The notes under the pieces are model-generated. The model did no database searches. It was not told the origin of the DNA and saw only the letters and a program-made list of their open reading frames with translations. The position numbers and the translations under genes were made by a program. A stretch of DNA of 64,000 nucleotides from Streptacidiphilus sp041262165. GTDB taxonomy: Bacteria; Actinomycetota; Actinomycetes; Streptomycetales; Streptomycetaceae. Below, piece after piece: positions 7,693 through 14,695 of the stretch. The first letter of the stretch is position 1, and each line of letters opens with the position of its first letter. The stretch covers positions 169,646 to 233,645 of the forward strand of contig NZ_JBGCBY010000013.1 in assembly GCF_041262165.1 (NCBI RefSeq), written 5' to 3'.

Positions 7693-10605
7693 GTGCCAGA
7701 CGCAGAGTCCCAGATTCGCTTCGGACTGCTCGGACCGATATCGGCCGGCCAGGCAGGCACCCGGACCGACATCCCCGCGACCCGGCAGCGCATCCTGCTC
7801 GCGGCCATGCTGCTCAAGGCCAACCAGACCGTGGAGACGGCAGAACTCGCCGAGCAGGTATGGGACGGCGAGCCGCCGACGGGTGCGACGACCACGCTGC
7901 GCAGCTACATGATGCGGCTGCGGCGGACGCTGGGCCCGGTGGTCGGCGCACGGCTGCGGACCCGCGCTCCCGGCTATCTGGTGGAGCTGCACGAGGACGC
8001 GGAGCTGGACCTGCTGCTGTTCAACGCCCTGCGGCGAAGCGGCCGGAGCGCGGCCGCCCGCCTGGACTGGAGCGGTGCGGCCGTGGACCTGCGGGCCGCG
8101 CTCGGCCTGTGGCGTGGGGCCGCGCTGGAGGACATCCCCGCCGGCGTGCTGAAGGACCGCGAGATGCCGAGCCTCCAGGAGGGCCTGATCCAGGCCCATG
8201 AGCTGATGGCCCGCGCCGAGCTGGAACTGGGGCGTCCCGGTGAGGCGCTGGAGCGGGTGCTGCGCCTGCAGGCGGACCACCCCTATCGGGAGCAGCTGTC
8301 CTGCCTGCTGATGCGCGCCCAGTTCGCCGCCGGCCGCTCGACGGAGGCGCTTGACGAGTTCGCCCGGCTGCGCGGCAGCCTGGTCGGCGAGCTCGGCGTC
8401 GAGCCGGGAGCGCACAGCCAGGCCCTTCAGGCCGCGATCCTGGCCGGGACGCCGCTGCCGCCCTGGCCGCTCGACGGGTCGTCACCCGCCTCGGTCCGCG
8501 CCACCGACCCGGCCGCCGACACCGCCTCGTCCGGCTTCGCCGCCGCCGTTCCGGCTGACCGGCCCGCGGTCCCCGCCCAGCTGCCCAGCGGCCTGCGGGA
8601 CTTCACCGGCCGGGCGAGCCAGGTCGAGTACCTGTGCGACGCGCTCGCCACCGCGCCCCTGCCGACTGCCACCGGGGGAGCCGGCACGGCATCGCTGTGC
8701 CTCATCTCCGGCGCCGGCGGCGTCGGCAAGACCACCCTTGCGGTGCAGGTCGCGCACCAGCTCGCGGCCGGCTTTCCGGACGGGCAACTGTTCCTCAACC
8801 TACGCGGCTCGGGCAGCCGCCCGATGGCGCCCGGCGACGCGCTCTCGTCCTTCCTGCGCGCCCTCGGCGTCTCCGACTCGGCGATACCCCGCGACGATCA
8901 GGAACGGGAGACCCTCTACCGCAGCCACCTCGCGTCGAGGAGGGTGCTCGTGCTGCTGGACGACGTACGCGACGCCGCACAGCTGCGCCCGCTGCTGCCT
9001 GGATCGGCGACCTGCGGAGTCCTGGCGACCAGCCGGAGCCGCTGCGCCAGCCTGAGCGTGTCCGCCCGTACCGAACTCGGCGGGCTGGCCAGGCACGAGG
9101 CCGAGCTGCTGTTCGCCGCGATCGTGGGGGCGGAGCGCGGGCGGGACGAGCCGGAGGCCAGGGCACGCATCCTGGACTCGTGCGACCAGCACCCACTGGC
9201 CGTCCGGATCGCGGCGGCACGTCTGGTCGCGCGCCCCGACTGGTCGTTGGCATCCCTGGCGGACCGGCTGGCGGAACGTCGCAGCCGTCTGCGCGAACTC
9301 GTGGTCGACGACCTCGGGGTCCGCGTCTCCTTCGGTCTGAGCCACGACACGCTCGCGGGATCGAGCTCCGCGCCCGACCGGGAAGCCGCGCGGATCTTCC
9401 GCCTGCTCGGCCTGTGGCAGGGCGGCGAGATCAGCCTGCCTGCTGTCGCCGCGCTCGCCGACCGCTCCACCGACGCCATCAGGCAGGCCATGGACCGGCT
9501 CGTGGACATCCACTTCGTGCGCGAGCCGAGACCCGGCTGGTACGGCGTCCACGACCTGCTGCACCTGTTCGCCCGGGAGCTGGTCGCCGATCCCGAGCCC
9601 GACGCCGACGGCCGGGCAGCGGTGGAACGGCTCGGTGGCTGGTACCTGCACAGCGCGTACCAGGCCATGGAGTTGGTCAAGCCCGAGCGCCGCCGCTTCG
9701 ACCTGGCGGAGGTGCCGGAGCCGGCCACGACGCTTCGTTTTGACTCCTACGCCGACGCGCTGGCGTGGCTGGACGCCGAGCAGTCCAACATTCGCGCCGT
9801 CACCGTCCAGGCGGGCGAGCTGCGGATCGAGGCGACGGCGCAACTGCTCCCCATGGAGACGCTGCACCATCTGCTGCTCCGGCGGGAGTTGGACATCGTG
9901 CTGGAGACGCAGGCGGTCAGCCTGGAGAGCGCGCGCCGCACCGGCCGGCTGGAACACGAGGCGTGCACCTTCAACAGCCTGGCCCACGCCCACATGGAGC
10001 TGAAGCAGATCGACGAGGCCCTGGCGGCCGCCCACGCGTCGTTGGAGATCCAGACACGGCGCGGTGACGTGCACGGGCAGGCGGCAGCCACCGAGTCCAT
10101 CGCGATGGCGTACTACTTCGCGGACCGGCACGAGGAGGCGCTGCCCTGGTTCGAGCGGGCCCTGCCGCTCCGGAGGGAAGCCGCGAACCTCTACGGGCTC
10201 GTGGCGACCTTGAACAACCTGGGCCTGCTGTACCTCGAACTCGGCCGCGCCGAAGAGGCGGTGGCATCGTTCCAGGAGTCGATCCCGGCCTCCCGCGAGG
10301 CCCGCTCCGCTGCCGGGGAGGGGATCGGCATGCTGAACCTGGGCGAGGCCTACGCGGCGCTCGACCGGCTACCGGAGGCCGCCGAGGCTCTCCGTACGGC
10401 CGTGGCGATCGCCCGGGACATCGACGACCAGTACGTGCTGGCGAACTCGATCGGCTCGCTCGGCGACGTGCTGAGGACGAGCGGCGACCAGAACGGCGCG
10501 GTGCGGGCGTGGAGGGAGTCGGCCGAGATCTACGAGCGGCTCGGCAACCCGACCAGCGCCGCCGAATGGCGCCGACGCATCGACGAGGTGGACGCGGCCG
10601 CCTGA
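7693..10605 (+). CDS. AfsR/SARP-family regulator with BTAD, NB-ARC ATPase and TPR repeats
   Basis: The 970-aa protein starts at GTG 7693 (MPDAESQIRFGLLGP); an upstream in-frame extension lacks protein-like character. Residues about 1-100 are an OmpR-like winged helix (TRQRILLAAMLLKANQTV, TLRSYMMRLRRTLG). Residues 110-255 are the BTAD domain. From about 300 there is an NB-ARC module with Walker A SGAGGVGKTTL near 340-349 and Walker B RVLVLLDD near 417-424. Residues about 720-960 are TPRs (e.g. ATLNNLGLLYLELGRAEEAV). AfsR-type proteins bind direct repeats and activate antibiotic or developmental genes with ATP-dependent control. It lies upstream of the lipoprotein, sigma-factor and peptide-export genes, so it may control them. 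That link is inference. Confidence 0.93.
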   Translation: MPDAESQIRFGLLGPISAGQAGTRTDIPATRQRILLAAMLLKANQTVETAELAEQVWDGEPPTGATTTLRSYMMRLRRTLGPVVGARLRTRAPGYLVELHEDAELDLLLFNALRRSGRSAAARLDWSGAAVDLRAALGLWRGAALEDIPAGVLKDREMPSLQEGLIQAHELMARAELELGRPGEALERVLRLQADHPYREQLSCLLMRAQFAAGRSTEALDEFARLRGSLVGELGVEPGAHSQALQAAILAGTPLPPWPLDGSSPASVRATDPAADTASSGFAAAVPADRPAVPAQLPSGLRDFTGRASQVEYLCDALATAPLPTATGGAGTASLCLISGAGGVGKTTLAVQVAHQLAAGFPDGQLFLNLRGSGSRPMAPGDALSSFLRALGVSDSAIPRDDQERETLYRSHLASRRVLVLLDDVRDAAQLRPLLPGSATCGVLATSRSRCASLSVSARTELGGLARHEAELLFAAIVGAERGRDEPEARARILDSCDQHPLAVRIAAARLVARPDWSLASLADRLAERRSRLRELVVDDLGVRVSFGLSHDTLAGSSSAPDREAARIFRLLGLWQGGEISLPAVAALADRSTDAIRQAMDRLVDIHFVREPRPGWYGVHDLLHLFARELVADPEPDADGRAAVERLGGWYLHSAYQAMELVKPERRRFDLAEVPEPATTLRFDSYADALAWLDAEQSNIRAVTVQAGELRIEATAQLLPMETLHHLLLRRELDIVLETQAVSLESARRTGRLEHEACTFNSLAHAHMELKQIDEALAAAHASLEIQTRRGDVHGQAAATESIAMAYYFADRHEEALPWFERALPLRREAANLYGLVATLNNLGLLYLELGRAEEAVASFQESIPASREARSAAGEGIGMLNLGEAYAALDRLPEAAEALRTAVAIARDIDDQYVLANSIGSLGDVLRTSGDQNGAVRAWRESAEIYERLGNPTSAAEWRRRIDEVDAAA

Positions 10606-10646
10606 GCCTGGGCGGACAGTTCGTCGCACGGCGGCCGTCAGCACTG

Positions 10647-10660
10647 TGACCCAGGTCACG
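10647..10660. promoter_or_regulatory. Crp-like palindrome GTGACCCAGGTCAC
   Basis: The perfect dyad GTGACC-CA-GGTCAC lies 112 bp upstream of the lipoprotein start. It matches the GTG-N6-GNCAC pattern described for the Streptomyces cAMP-receptor protein. It is a candidate only; no experimental support. Confidence 0.4.
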
Positions 10661-10771
10661 AAGAAAGCGACGCGGCGGATGTAACCGGGAAGGTGCCGGG
10701 CTGCGTAGAGGGCATGAATCGTCCCCCGGTTCTGCAGTCCCTCATCCCCCAGTCCCAGGGAGCAAGGCCTC

Positions 10772-11557
10772 ATGCGTGCTACGCGCACCCACCGGCACCT
10801 CGCCGCCGTCGCCGTCAGCGGTCTCGTCGTGCTGAGCCTGACCAGCTGCAAGTCAGCTGCCGGCACCGTCGTCGGCGATCACGCCAAGCCCGTCGGCGTC
10901 GCCAGTGCGGCGGCCTCCTCGGCCGCGGGCACGGCCGCGGAGGCCGCTTCGGCCGTCCCCTCCGTCCTGCCGAGTGGCGTGGCCTCGACGGTCACCGGCA
11001 AGGTGACCGGCGTCGCGGGTGCCGCCGCAGGCACCGTCGGCGGGGTCAGGTCGGCCGCCGGCACGGCGGCCGGCAAGGCCGTCGCCGGCGCCAGCGGGAC
11101 GTGCGCGGTGTCCGGCCTCAAGGGGAGCGTCAGCATCCCGAATGCCGCGTCCGGGATCAACGTCGGCAACCTGCCGGGCGGCATCCTGGCGACGGTGGTG
11201 TCGCTGGTCAACACCACCGACCACTCCTGCGTGCTGAGCGGCTGGACCGGACTGACCCCCATAGCCGTCGGGAACGCCCTCGCGGGCGTCAAGGCGACCA
11301 ACGTCGGCAGCCCCGCCCCCGGTGCGGTGACCATCGCCGCCGGCGGCACCGCGTACGTGGGCGCCTCGTTCACCAGCGCCGCCGGGTGCCCGACCCTGCA
11401 GGACGTGGCGCTGACCATCCCGGGTGAGTCCGGGGTGCTGCAGATCCCGGTCTCCACCGCGACCGGAACGCACCAGCCGCTCACGGTCTGCCCCGGCGTG
11501 TCCAGGATCAGCCCGGTGACTCCGGACCTCACCGGTGTGCTGAGCCTGCTGCGCTGA
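10772..11557 (+). CDS. Secreted lipoprotein with DUF4232-like domain
   Basis: The 261-aa protein has a lipoprotein signal peptide, MRATRTHRHLAAVAVSG..., with lipobox L-T-S-C and the lipidated Cys at residue 26. Residues 30-105 are an Ala/Gly/Val/Ser-rich linker. From about residue 110 a single compact domain follows, with CAVSGLKGSVSI, ILATVVSLVNTTDHSCVLSG and a C-terminal CPG. This spacing of cysteines and a TxxTxCxLxG-type motif is typical of DUF4232 proteins, which are actinobacterial surface lipoproteins of unknown function. It lies between the SARP regulator and the ECF sigma factor, all on one strand. A Crp-like site is upstream. Confidence 0.75.
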   Translation: MRATRTHRHLAAVAVSGLVVLSLTSCKSAAGTVVGDHAKPVGVASAAASSAAGTAAEAASAVPSVLPSGVASTVTGKVTGVAGAAAGTVGGVRSAAGTAAGKAVAGASGTCAVSGLKGSVSIPNAASGINVGNLPGGILATVVSLVNTTDHSCVLSGWTGLTPIAVGNALAGVKATNVGSPAPGAVTIAAGGTAYVGASFTSAAGCPTLQDVALTIPGESGVLQIPVSTATGTHQPLTVCPGVSRISPVTPDLTGVLSLLR

Positions 11558-11829
11558 TGCGGGTACGGCGATGACAGACTCCGGACCGGCGCCTTCCGTG
11601 CGGCGATGGCGACTCCCCCCATCCCATGGCGTGCGGCGCGCCGGTCCGGTGCCGACCCCGGCCCCGGCCGGGGCTTCGGCAAGGGCGTTCGGCAGGATGT
11701 TCGGACCGACGCCCGGGGGAGCGAGAACGTGGCGAATCGAGTGCGCAGCCGAAGTGGCTGCGCCCGGTACTCGGCCCTCCGCGCGCAGCGGGAACGGCCG
11801 GGTACCGCCGGAGCAGGGAGCGGGAGCGC

Positions 11830-12321
11830 TTGTCGCCTGACGAGTTCGACGAGTTCTACGCCGGCAGCTGGTCGCGGCTGGTCGGTCAGCTGTACGCGAT
11901 GACCGGGAACCTGGCCGAGGCGCAGGACGTGGTCCAGGAGGCGTTCGTCCGGGCCTGGCACGGACGCGAGGAGTTGTCCGCGGCGCGGGCGCCGGAGGCA
12001 TGGGTGCGTACCGTGGCTTGGCGGTTGGCGGTCAGCAGGTGGCGGCGGACCCGCAGCTCCCTGCTGGCGGTGTTCCGGCACGGCGCCCCGCCGGATGCTC
12101 CGAGCCCGGGGCCGGAGTACACCGCGCTGGTCGCAGCGTTGCGCAAGATACCCGAGGAGCAGCGTCGAGTGGTTGTCCTGCACTACCTGTGCGACCTGCC
12201 CGTGGCTGACGTAGCCAGGGAGACCGGGGCGCCGGAGGGCACCGTGAAGGTCCGCCTGTCCCGGGCCCGGGCGACCCTGGCCAAGCATCTGTCCGACGAC
12301 CTGATGGAAATGTCAGCGTGA
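11830..12321 (+). CDS. ECF RNA polymerase sigma factor (sigma-70 family)
   Basis: The 163-aa protein starts at TTG 11830, reading MSPDEFDEFYAGSW. The TTG is preceded by GGGAG six bases upstream, and the upstream in-frame extension is Arg/Pro-rich non-coding-like. Region 2 spans about residues 5-70 (AEAQDVVQEAFVRAWHG). Region 4 spans about 100-155, with IPEEQRRVVVLHYLCDLPV and the recognition helix TGAPEGTVKVRLSRARATL. It directs RNA polymerase to a dedicated promoter set. It overlaps the downstream membrane-protein gene (TGATG), so the two are translationally coupled. It lies about 1.1 kb before the double-glycine peptide gene and is a natural candidate to drive it. Confidence 0.92.
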   Translation: MSPDEFDEFYAGSWSRLVGQLYAMTGNLAEAQDVVQEAFVRAWHGREELSAARAPEAWVRTVAWRLAVSRWRRTRSSLLAVFRHGAPPDAPSPGPEYTALVAALRKIPEEQRRVVVLHYLCDLPVADVARETGAPEGTVKVRLSRARATLAKHLSDDLMEMSA

Positions 12322-13085
12322 TGAGCGAACGGAATGAGCGCTTTCGGGAGTCGCTGCGCGGCCTCGCGGCAAGCGCTGCGGGCGAACCGCCGCTGAGCGG
12401 ACCCGAGCTGCGCCGCCTGGCGGAGCGGCGGCACCGGCGCCGGCTGCTGGCCGTGCCGGCGTTGGCCCTGTCCGGGCTGCTGGTCGGCGGTACGGCGTTC
12501 GCGATCTCCGGTGTGTTCGGACCCGCGCCGCGGCCGGTTCCACCGGTATCCGGCGGGGCGCCGTCCGCCTCCGCGCCGGGGATCGCCCCCTCCGCGACGG
12601 ACACGCCGCACCCGTCGGAACCGCACCCCTCCCTGGCCCCGAGCCGCCCGGGTGACCCGGCCGCGCCCACCGCCTCCGGCCGGGTCACACCGACCGGGCC
12701 CTCGGTGTCCGCGACGTCAGCGCTGCCGGACCCCGGCAAGGTGGTGGCCTGCGCCGCAGCTCAGGCGGGCGAGACCCTGGTGCGGCTGCACGCGCTCCAA
12801 CTGCCCGGCACTCTCGCCCCCGGCGTGGACGCGCTGCTGTATGCCGTCCCGGTCACCTGCGTGCACGGACAGCTCACCTTGGCCGGCGCCGGGCAGTGGC
12901 TGCGGGTGGTTCCCGACGCGGTGGTGACCACCACCGCACCGCTGAGTGCCGGCGCGGGTTCGTCCCTGAGCACTCTCGCCGGACTGGCGACCGGCTTGAC
13001 GCAGCATCCGGAACAACTGTTCGGCATTCGCCGGGACGCCGAGGGCCGGGTGTACCGCCTGGACCAGGTGCCGACCGGGAAGTGA
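12318..13085 (+). CDS. Single-pass membrane protein paired with ECF sigma factor (putative anti-sigma factor)
   Basis: The protein is 255 aa from GTG 12318, or 254 from the adjacent ATG 12321; both overlap the sigma-factor stop. A basic cytoplasmic segment of about 45 residues is followed by one TM helix (LLAVPALALSGLLVGGTAFAI), a Pro/Ser/Ala-rich stalk to about residue 135 and an extracytoplasmic domain (LQLPGTLAPGVDALLYAVPV). Topology and coupling to the sigma gene fit an anti-sigma factor. The usual zinc HxxxCxxC motif of ZAS-type anti-sigmas is absent, so this would be a non-ZAS type or simply a sigma-operon surface sensor. Function is inferred from context. Confidence 0.72.
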   Translation: MMSERNERFRESLRGLAASAAGEPPLSGPELRRLAERRHRRRLLAVPALALSGLLVGGTAFAISGVFGPAPRPVPPVSGGAPSASAPGIAPSATDTPHPSEPHPSLAPSRPGDPAAPTASGRVTPTGPSVSATSALPDPGKVVACAAAQAGETLVRLHALQLPGTLAPGVDALLYAVPVTCVHGQLTLAGAGQWLRVVPDAVVTTTAPLSAGAGSSLSTLAGLATGLTQHPEQLFGIRRDAEGRVYRLDQVPTGK

Positions 13086-13124
13086 CGTCCGATCAGTTGG
13101 CCTCCGTAGTAATTCGCGTGACCG

Positions 13125-13160
13125 GCAGGGCCGTTCACCCCTCGGGGTGGGCGGCCCTGC
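13125..13160 (+). terminator. Hairpin terminator after sigma/anti-sigma operon
   Basis: GCAGGGCCG (13125-13133) pairs perfectly with CGGCCCTGC (13152-13160), and an inner CACC/GGTG extends the stem. It starts 40 bp after the membrane-protein stop at 13085. There is no U-tract, as is common in high-GC actinobacteria. Confidence 0.6.
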
Positions 13161-13455
13161 GGCACGGACAGCCGTCGGAATGGGGCCTCGGGAAACCATG
13201 TGAAGAAGTCGTCACAATTCCGTGGGCAATACTGCACGCCTTTGCGGTCAGGTGCGAAAATGTTCACCGAATATCCGACAAGTCGGCTGGACGGGAAGCC
13301 TGTTGAGATGGTTTGATCAATCAATCGGCGGAAGTCACAAGGACTGGTTCAGGAATTCGGGACCAGGCGACCGTTGAACCGGCCGGCTTGGCGTCCTCCA
13401 GACCCGGCCGAAATCATCCAGGAACACCCCACAGCAATGAAGGGAAGCGCAAGTC
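13161..13455 (+). other. Upstream region of the double-glycine peptide gene
   Basis: No gene is seen in this 295-bp stretch. It is clearly AT-richer than the surroundings, includes a TTGATCAATCAA stretch near 13313-13324, and ends with a GAAGGGAAG ribosome-binding site just before ATG 13456. It must hold the peptide promoter. I could not assign an unambiguous ECF-type or HrdB-type promoter. Confidence 0.5.
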
Positions 13456-13677
13456 ATGCGTAAGGACTTCACGCCCCAGATCGAGACCCGCGAGATTTCC
13501 GACACCGATCTGGACGGCGTGTCCGGCGGCGTCGGCCTGCTTGGCCTCGACGTCTCCGGCGTCGCCTCGCCCGTTCTCGGAGCCGCCGAGTCCGTCCTGC
13601 CCATCTCCATCTCGCAGACGGTTTCGCAGGTCACGAGCCTGGTCCCGGCTCAGGTCACCGGTCTCGCCGGTCTCTGA
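13456..13677 (+). CDS. Double-glycine-leader secreted peptide precursor
   Basis: The 73-aa product has an acidic leader ending in EISDTDLDGVSGG, the classic double-glycine processing motif with conserved hydrophobic positions before Gly24-Gly25. Cleavage after Gly25 would release a 48-residue peptide, starting VGLLGLDVSG and ending VTGLAGL. The core has seven Ser and three Thr but no Cys, Lys, Arg, His, Trp or Tyr, and only one Asp and one Glu. It is therefore hydrophobic and net acidic, unlike cationic class II bacteriocins, and cannot form lanthionines. A strong GAAGGGA Shine-Dalgarno precedes the ATG. The next genes encode an HlyD-like adaptor, a C39-peptidase ABC transporter and a second ABC transporter, which should mature and export it. 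Biological activity is unknown. Confidence 0.87.
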   Translation: MRKDFTPQIETREISDTDLDGVSGGVGLLGLDVSGVASPVLGAAESVLPISISQTVSQVTSLVPAQVTGLAGL

Positions 13678-13716
13678 CGGCAGGCATCGCCACCAGGCGT
13701 CACCGCCCGGGGCACA

Positions 13717-13748
13717 AGACCGACCGCCCCCCATGTGCCGGTCGGTCT
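13717..13748 (+). terminator. Hairpin 1 between precursor and exporter genes
   Basis: AGACCGACCG (13717-13726) and CGGTCGGTCT (13739-13748) form a perfect 10-bp stem with a 12-nt loop, 39 bp after the precursor stop. It may be a partial terminator that keeps precursor mRNA in excess over exporter mRNA. Confidence 0.65.
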
Positions 13749-13756
13749 AGGAGCCG

Positions 13757-13795
13757 GCGATGGGCCCCGGGATTCCTCGGGCCGGGGCCCGTCGC
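13757..13795 (+). terminator. Hairpin 2 between precursor and exporter genes
   Basis: GCGATGGGCCCCGG (13757-13770) pairs with CCGGGGCCCGTCGC (13782-13795) over 14 bp with one G-U pair and an 11-nt loop. It follows hairpin 1 by 8 bp, so the two form a tandem attenuator-like structure before the HlyD-like gene. Confidence 0.6.
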
Positions 13796-13888
13796 TGCTC
13801 TCCCGAGCGTCGATGCGCTGGATTTCGTTTGTCACGGTTGGGCGCCGCTGCGTCCGGCCGTGACCGGTGCGGGTTAAGGAATAATTCT

Positions 13889-14695
13889 GTGCAGTTCCGC
13901 CAGAAGGCGCTTTCCAAACTGCAGTCGCCCGAGGAGCTCGACGTACCGGTGCATTTGGCCCGGCCGCAGGGTCGGCTTGTGCTGGCGGTCACGGTGGTGG
14001 TTATGGCCGTAGCGTGTTTCTGGGCCATGACCGGCTCCGTTTCGCCCGAGCTGAGTGCACCCGGAATCCTGACCTTCGCGGAAGGAAGTTACACCCTGCA
14101 GAGCCCGGTCGCGGGTCAGGTCACCGCCGTATACGCCAATGAGGGCGACATGCTGTCCAACGGCGCGCCGTTGCTGAGCGTGCGCACGGACCGGAAGGTC
14201 GAGATCGTGCGCACGGTCGCCGCCGGCAGGCTCACCGCCCTGTCGGCCAGAATCGGTGCCGTGGTCGCGACCGGGGCGGATCTCGCGACGCTGGAGCGCG
14301 TCACCAGTCCGAGTGACCCGCTGCTGGCGGTGCTGTACGCGCCGAGCAGCGGTGGATCGGCGATCCCGGTCGGTTCCGCGGTCGACCTGACCGTGCAGTC
14401 GGTGCCCGCGCAACGGTACGGAGTGCTGCGCGGGCGCGTCCTGGCGGTCGGCCGGGTTCCAGAGACGCAGCAGCAGATCACCGGCTTCCTCGGGGACGGC
14501 CAGTTGGGCGCGCAGTTCTCGGCGCAGGGCCAACCGGTGGCCGTCACGGTGCAGTTGGACCGGTCGAGCGGCACGCAGTCCGGGTACGCGTGGTCGTCGG
14601 CGCAGGGCCCCCCGTACGCGATCGGGTCCACGACCCTGGTCAGCGGCACCGTCCACCTGGCCGCCCAGCATCCGATCGCTTGGCTCCTTCCGTGA
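13889..14695 (+). CDS. HlyD-like membrane-fusion/adaptor protein of NHLM-type peptide export system
   Basis: The 268-aa protein begins at GTG 13889 behind a TTAAGGA ribosome-binding site. After a cytoplasmic N-terminus (SKLQSPEELDVPVHLARP) comes one TM helix (LVLAVTVVVMAVACFWAM). Then there is a biotinyl/lipoyl-like beta domain (YTLQSPVAGQVTAVYANEGDMLSNGAPLLSV, near residues 80-115) and a beta-barrel-like C-terminus. This matches secretion proteins that accompany NHLM/NHLP bacteriocin ABC transporters. In this monoderm it would bridge the exporter to the cell wall side. Its stop overlaps the GTG of the next gene (GTGA), so the two are translationally coupled. Confidence 0.88.
   Translation: MQFRQKALSKLQSPEELDVPVHLARPQGRLVLAVTVVVMAVACFWAMTGSVSPELSAPGILTFAEGSYTLQSPVAGQVTAVYANEGDMLSNGAPLLSVRTDRKVEIVRTVAAGRLTALSARIGAVVATGADLATLERVTSPSDPLLAVLYAPSSGGSAIPVGSAVDLTVQSVPAQRYGVLRGRVLAVGRVPETQQQITGFLGDGQLGAQFSAQGQPVAVTVQLDRSSGTQSGYAWSSAQGPPYAIGSTTLVSGTVHLAAQHPIAWLLP

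Noticed and set aside
13456..13677. Lanthipeptide precursor
   Set aside because: The core has no cysteine and no LanM/LanB-type enzyme is nearby, so lanthionine formation is not supported.
13456..13677. Nitrile-hydratase-leader or Nif11-type precursor, as the NHLP transporter name might suggest
   Set aside because: The leader is short (25 residues) with a plain double-glycine consensus and no NHLP or Nif11 domain.
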